DNA from: Perca fluviatilis
Lineage: Eukaryota > Chordata > Actinopteri > Perciformes > Percidae
Assembly (NCBI RefSeq): GCF_010015445.1
Contig: NC_053126.1
Coordinates: forward strand, 7,970,249-8,034,248
DNA length: 64,000 nucleotides
Reading direction: 5' to 3'
Both the position numbers and the translations under genes were made by a program. Numbering within the stretch: position 1 is the first letter of the stretch; each line of letters starts with the position of its first letter. Under the pieces are notes generated by a model. The model worked only from the letters and a program-made list of their open reading frames with translations. It made no database searches and was not told the DNA's origin. Positions 60,985 through 64,000 of the stretch are shown piece by piece.

Positions 60985-62176
60985 TCTGGTAACGTCAGTC
61001 ATCCTGGTTTTTAATATTATAAGACCTCAAGCCAAAGAAATGGCAGGTTAAAATAAAGAATAGAGATAGAAAACTGTCTCCTCTCACCTCCAAGAAAAAA
61101 GCTTGACTTAACCCAGTGTGTGTACTTTCCCAAATTCCCAAAATAATATAAATAATAATAATCTGTCATGTGAGCTCAGCCAAGGATTGGCTCTGCAGCA
61201 CCTTTTTTAACCATAAGTGTTACTTCTTGCTAACGCAAACTTTGACCTATGACCCATGACATGTGGGATTGTCTCGTCTGATGGAGGACGCACTTTAAAT
61301 TGTTTTCCACATGGCAGTGTGAAACCTTTGCAGGACGTAGCTCCATTACTGGACCAAACAAAGAGTGATTGGATAAGTGGTTTTCTTTTTTCTCCTGGCT
61401 TCTCATTTTTAGAGATGATTCTTAGTCTCAAACTTTTGAAATTCTTTTCATGTTGAAAATCCAGCTGCCTTTTCTGGCTGAAATTTAGGAGGTTGTGACC
61501 TCTGATGCTGTCAATGGCCTGGACATATATGGAACTGAACCATAGCTGCCTCCCCTAAATTATGACACGGTTTTAGCTTTTTCACCCACCTGGTCTAAGT
61601 TATCGAAAAACTGAATAATGGAGTTGTTTTCCATTTTCAAATGAAAACTTGGATATTTTATATATATATATCTTATATATTGTTTGTGTGACCAAAGAAA
61701 ATGAACACCAGGAACACACAGTATGTAAATCATATGTAAAGCCAGAAGTTTGCCTTTTACATACTGCACGTCAGATAGGCTGCTGTGACTTTGATCCACT
61801 GTACATATACTGTGGATTGTGCAAAAACAAAAGCGGTTGCTTCCTGAATTCACTGATACATTTGAATGAAATTCCTTAAATCAACCACTTACTCTTTTTT
61901 TGTCATTTCATTCAGAGAGATTAGAAATGTGGGAGATGTTCTTTGGTTAGAATAGTATGGTATCTCGGGATAGTGCTATGTCAATGTGAATTTGTATTTG
62001 TAAATATTTCCAACATACAGTATTGTATGTGCAGTGTGACTGGGAGTCATTACAATGCACATTAATAGAGTTTGAAATAGGTACAATGACATGCCTGATG
62101 AAAGCAAACATGAAATGTACGGCATTACAGATGTACTGTATTTTTGTGCGATACTGAACAATGCAAAAAAAATAAA
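60985..62176 (+). other. Probable fam83g 3' UTR with candidate poly(A) signals
   Basis: Non-coding AT-rich sequence follows the stop. AATAAA occurs at 61052-61057 and at 62171-62176 (in AAAAAATAAAAAAC). The second is a reasonable main poly(A) signal, but the choice is not decided by sequence alone. The mobile-element density is clearly lower than in the introns, which fits a transcribed UTR. Confidence 0.45.
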
Positions 62177-64000
62177 AAACACTGAATGTCACGGACCGCT
62201 GTTCCAGAGGTTTAATATGCTCTACCACCACTTTAGATTCTGTGAGCAGACAAATAAGTAAATGCTCAAATGGCTAACGTCATGACAGTGGCGGTTTTCA
62301 TTGTGTTTATATGAGTTGAGTGGGAGTATTTGTCCCACATTTGTGCTATAACAAGCCAAGTCTCTCCTCTTCACTGGATTTAAGTGTTTACAATACAAAT
62401 TTGAATGCTGAAACTGTTGATGCAGAATCGCACCTTATTGTTTTTTGATGTCTCACACCTTTATTGTGGTTATTTTGTACTCTTCCATTGTGCGATGTAC
62501 ATAGAAACACTAAAGGGGTCAGGTAATTGATTTATTTGTTGTTTACACCATATGCCATTTACATTCAAAAGGCTTTTTGCCTGCAAGTCTGTGCCCAAAC
62601 AAAGCATAAGTTAGAGACGAGCCCAGTCAACACCACACAAGACAGGCCAATTACTCTGAAGACAGATACAGATGTATGACAACAGAGTACAAGATGCCCT
62701 TGAAGGAATGTGTAAATGGGCAGAGTTGCTGTTTTGCATGACAAATAAACTCATTGATGACATCGATGAAATGGCTGATGTGTACATAATTCATGTGTGG
62801 TTTGACAGAAAAACAACACACACAACAAAATGAGAGAAGCTCCAGGCTGTCATCTTGTTATGGGAGACAGACAATGAATTTGTGTACTGTGCTGAATGTT
62901 TGTTTAACTCTTCACTTTTAAACCAGCTTTATTTGACTGCAGTGAATCTCTATATCACTGTTGGGCTCTGCGAGCGCTTGTGATCATTTTGTCGTGGGTT
63001 GGATTTTGTAATCCGCTCCTAAGGGAGGTGTTGACATGAAAAGAAAACAGGGATTGAATTTTTTTTAATGAAATTTAGATTGCGAATCATGGGCGGCTGC
63101 CCTTTGGAGCTGTGAAAAGCTGCTCTGCATGCCGACTGAGATGTACTAAACATCTGAGTTATCTCAGTGCATTTCTTTTAGCAGCCTCAGTCCTGTCAAA
63201 AAAAAAAAAAAAATGTCAGAAAGAAGCGAGCAGAGGTACTGTACAGTCCCACAATGCCTCTGTGGTTTTGGAAGCTTCACAGCACGCTGCAATTCTGCAG
63301 ATATGAGCTGTAATCCACGTCAGAGACGGCTGTGACTTGCAACCAAATTTCCAAAAGTGCATAGCACGTTCAAGATGGTCCCAAGGGACATTTGTATCCA
63401 ATTTTACCTGCAGACATGGAGCACAGAAGCTCCTCCTAAAAAAAAGGTTGAGTTTGTGTGAGTTGCATGTAAATCTGCAGCTGAGGTGTGATGATTTATA
63501 ATTTAATTTCACAGTAAAGAACTCATAGCTTCAATTTGTGAACTGCTAACGTGATTTGTTTAAAGTTGTATGTACTGTACATGCTGTTAAAGCTTATGGC
63601 ATGCCAGTAGAGACAAGTGATACATCTGTTGGCTGATTGACTCACCTGAATTTGCATGTTTATGTGAAAAGTGGAAGAGAAACTGAAGGCGAGATCTATT
63701 TATTGCAGGGTAGAAGGGTAGAAGAACTACTGAAGGGTAGAAGAACTACTGATTATTCCTGATGTAAGCTCTGTGGGGACACCTGGATGTCGCTCCACGG
63801 CTCGTCTCCAAATATTTGAGAACTAATATCATTTTAACCTCTCTTAGCAAAAAATAACCAAACATAAATTGTCTTTTTTACTCTTCAGTTTTTGTATGGA
63901 TTATTACAATAACCTACATATAGGGAGCGGTTCAAGCTTCTGATCTAACTTTTAGCAAGACATTAAATAATAATAATAATAAAGTGTATTTACCAAAATG
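62177..64000. other. Downstream of fam83g, no gene recognised
   Basis: AT-rich sequence with a poly(A) run at about 63199-63213 and another AATAAA at 62744-62749. I see no exon of SLC5A10, the gene that overlaps FAM83G in human, on either strand. Confidence 0.6.

Overview
The window is eukaryotic nuclear DNA, almost certainly from a ray-finned fish and probably a percomorph. Evidence: intron-split genes with GT-AG junctions, very dense (CA)n/(TG)n and tetranucleotide microsatellites, many short DNA transposons with terminal inverted repeats (TIRs), L2-like LINE tails and tRNA-derived SINEs of fish type. No operons, ribosome binding sites, CRISPR arrays or rRNA are present. I found no tRNA gene.

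Two protein-coding genes are supported, both on the + strand and tail to head. The first is grap (GRB2-related adaptor protein), five coding exons from 5787 to 41172, encoding 216 residues as SH3-SH2-SH3. The second is fam83g (PAWS1), five coding exons from 47120 to 60984, encoding about 1569 residues: an N-terminal DUF1669 pseudo-phospholipase-D/CK1-anchoring domain plus a very long disordered tail, mostly from one 3.35 kb exon. From general knowledge GRAP and FAM83G are also close neighbours on human 17p11.2, so the pair looks like conserved synteny. GRAP links phosphotyrosine receptors to Ras signalling; FAM83G anchors casein kinase 1 and acts in BMP and Wnt signalling. They are neighbours, with no evident functional unit.

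Layout: 1-5413 is upstream repeat-rich DNA with a TTAA-flanked element holding another element and a GC-rich minisatellite, then LINE tails. 5414-5786 is the CT-rich probable promoter/5' UTR of grap. 5787-41172 is grap, with two introns of about 14 kb full of mobile DNA: TTAA-flanked MITEs, hAT-like elements with 8-bp target duplications, a Tc1-like MITE, a 631-bp fold-back element and a SINE. 41173-47023 is intergenic. 47024-about 62176 is fam83g with its 3' UTR. 62177-64000 is downstream DNA without a recognised gene.

I did not see an undescribed biological system. The best leads are: loss of the ligand-pocket tryptophan in the C-terminal SH3 of this GRAP; grap exon 2 lying between complementary TG and CA tracts close to its splice sites; a cluster of 11 Thr-Pro sites in the enlarged FAM83G tail; and several nested mobile elements whose order of insertion can be read from the sequence.
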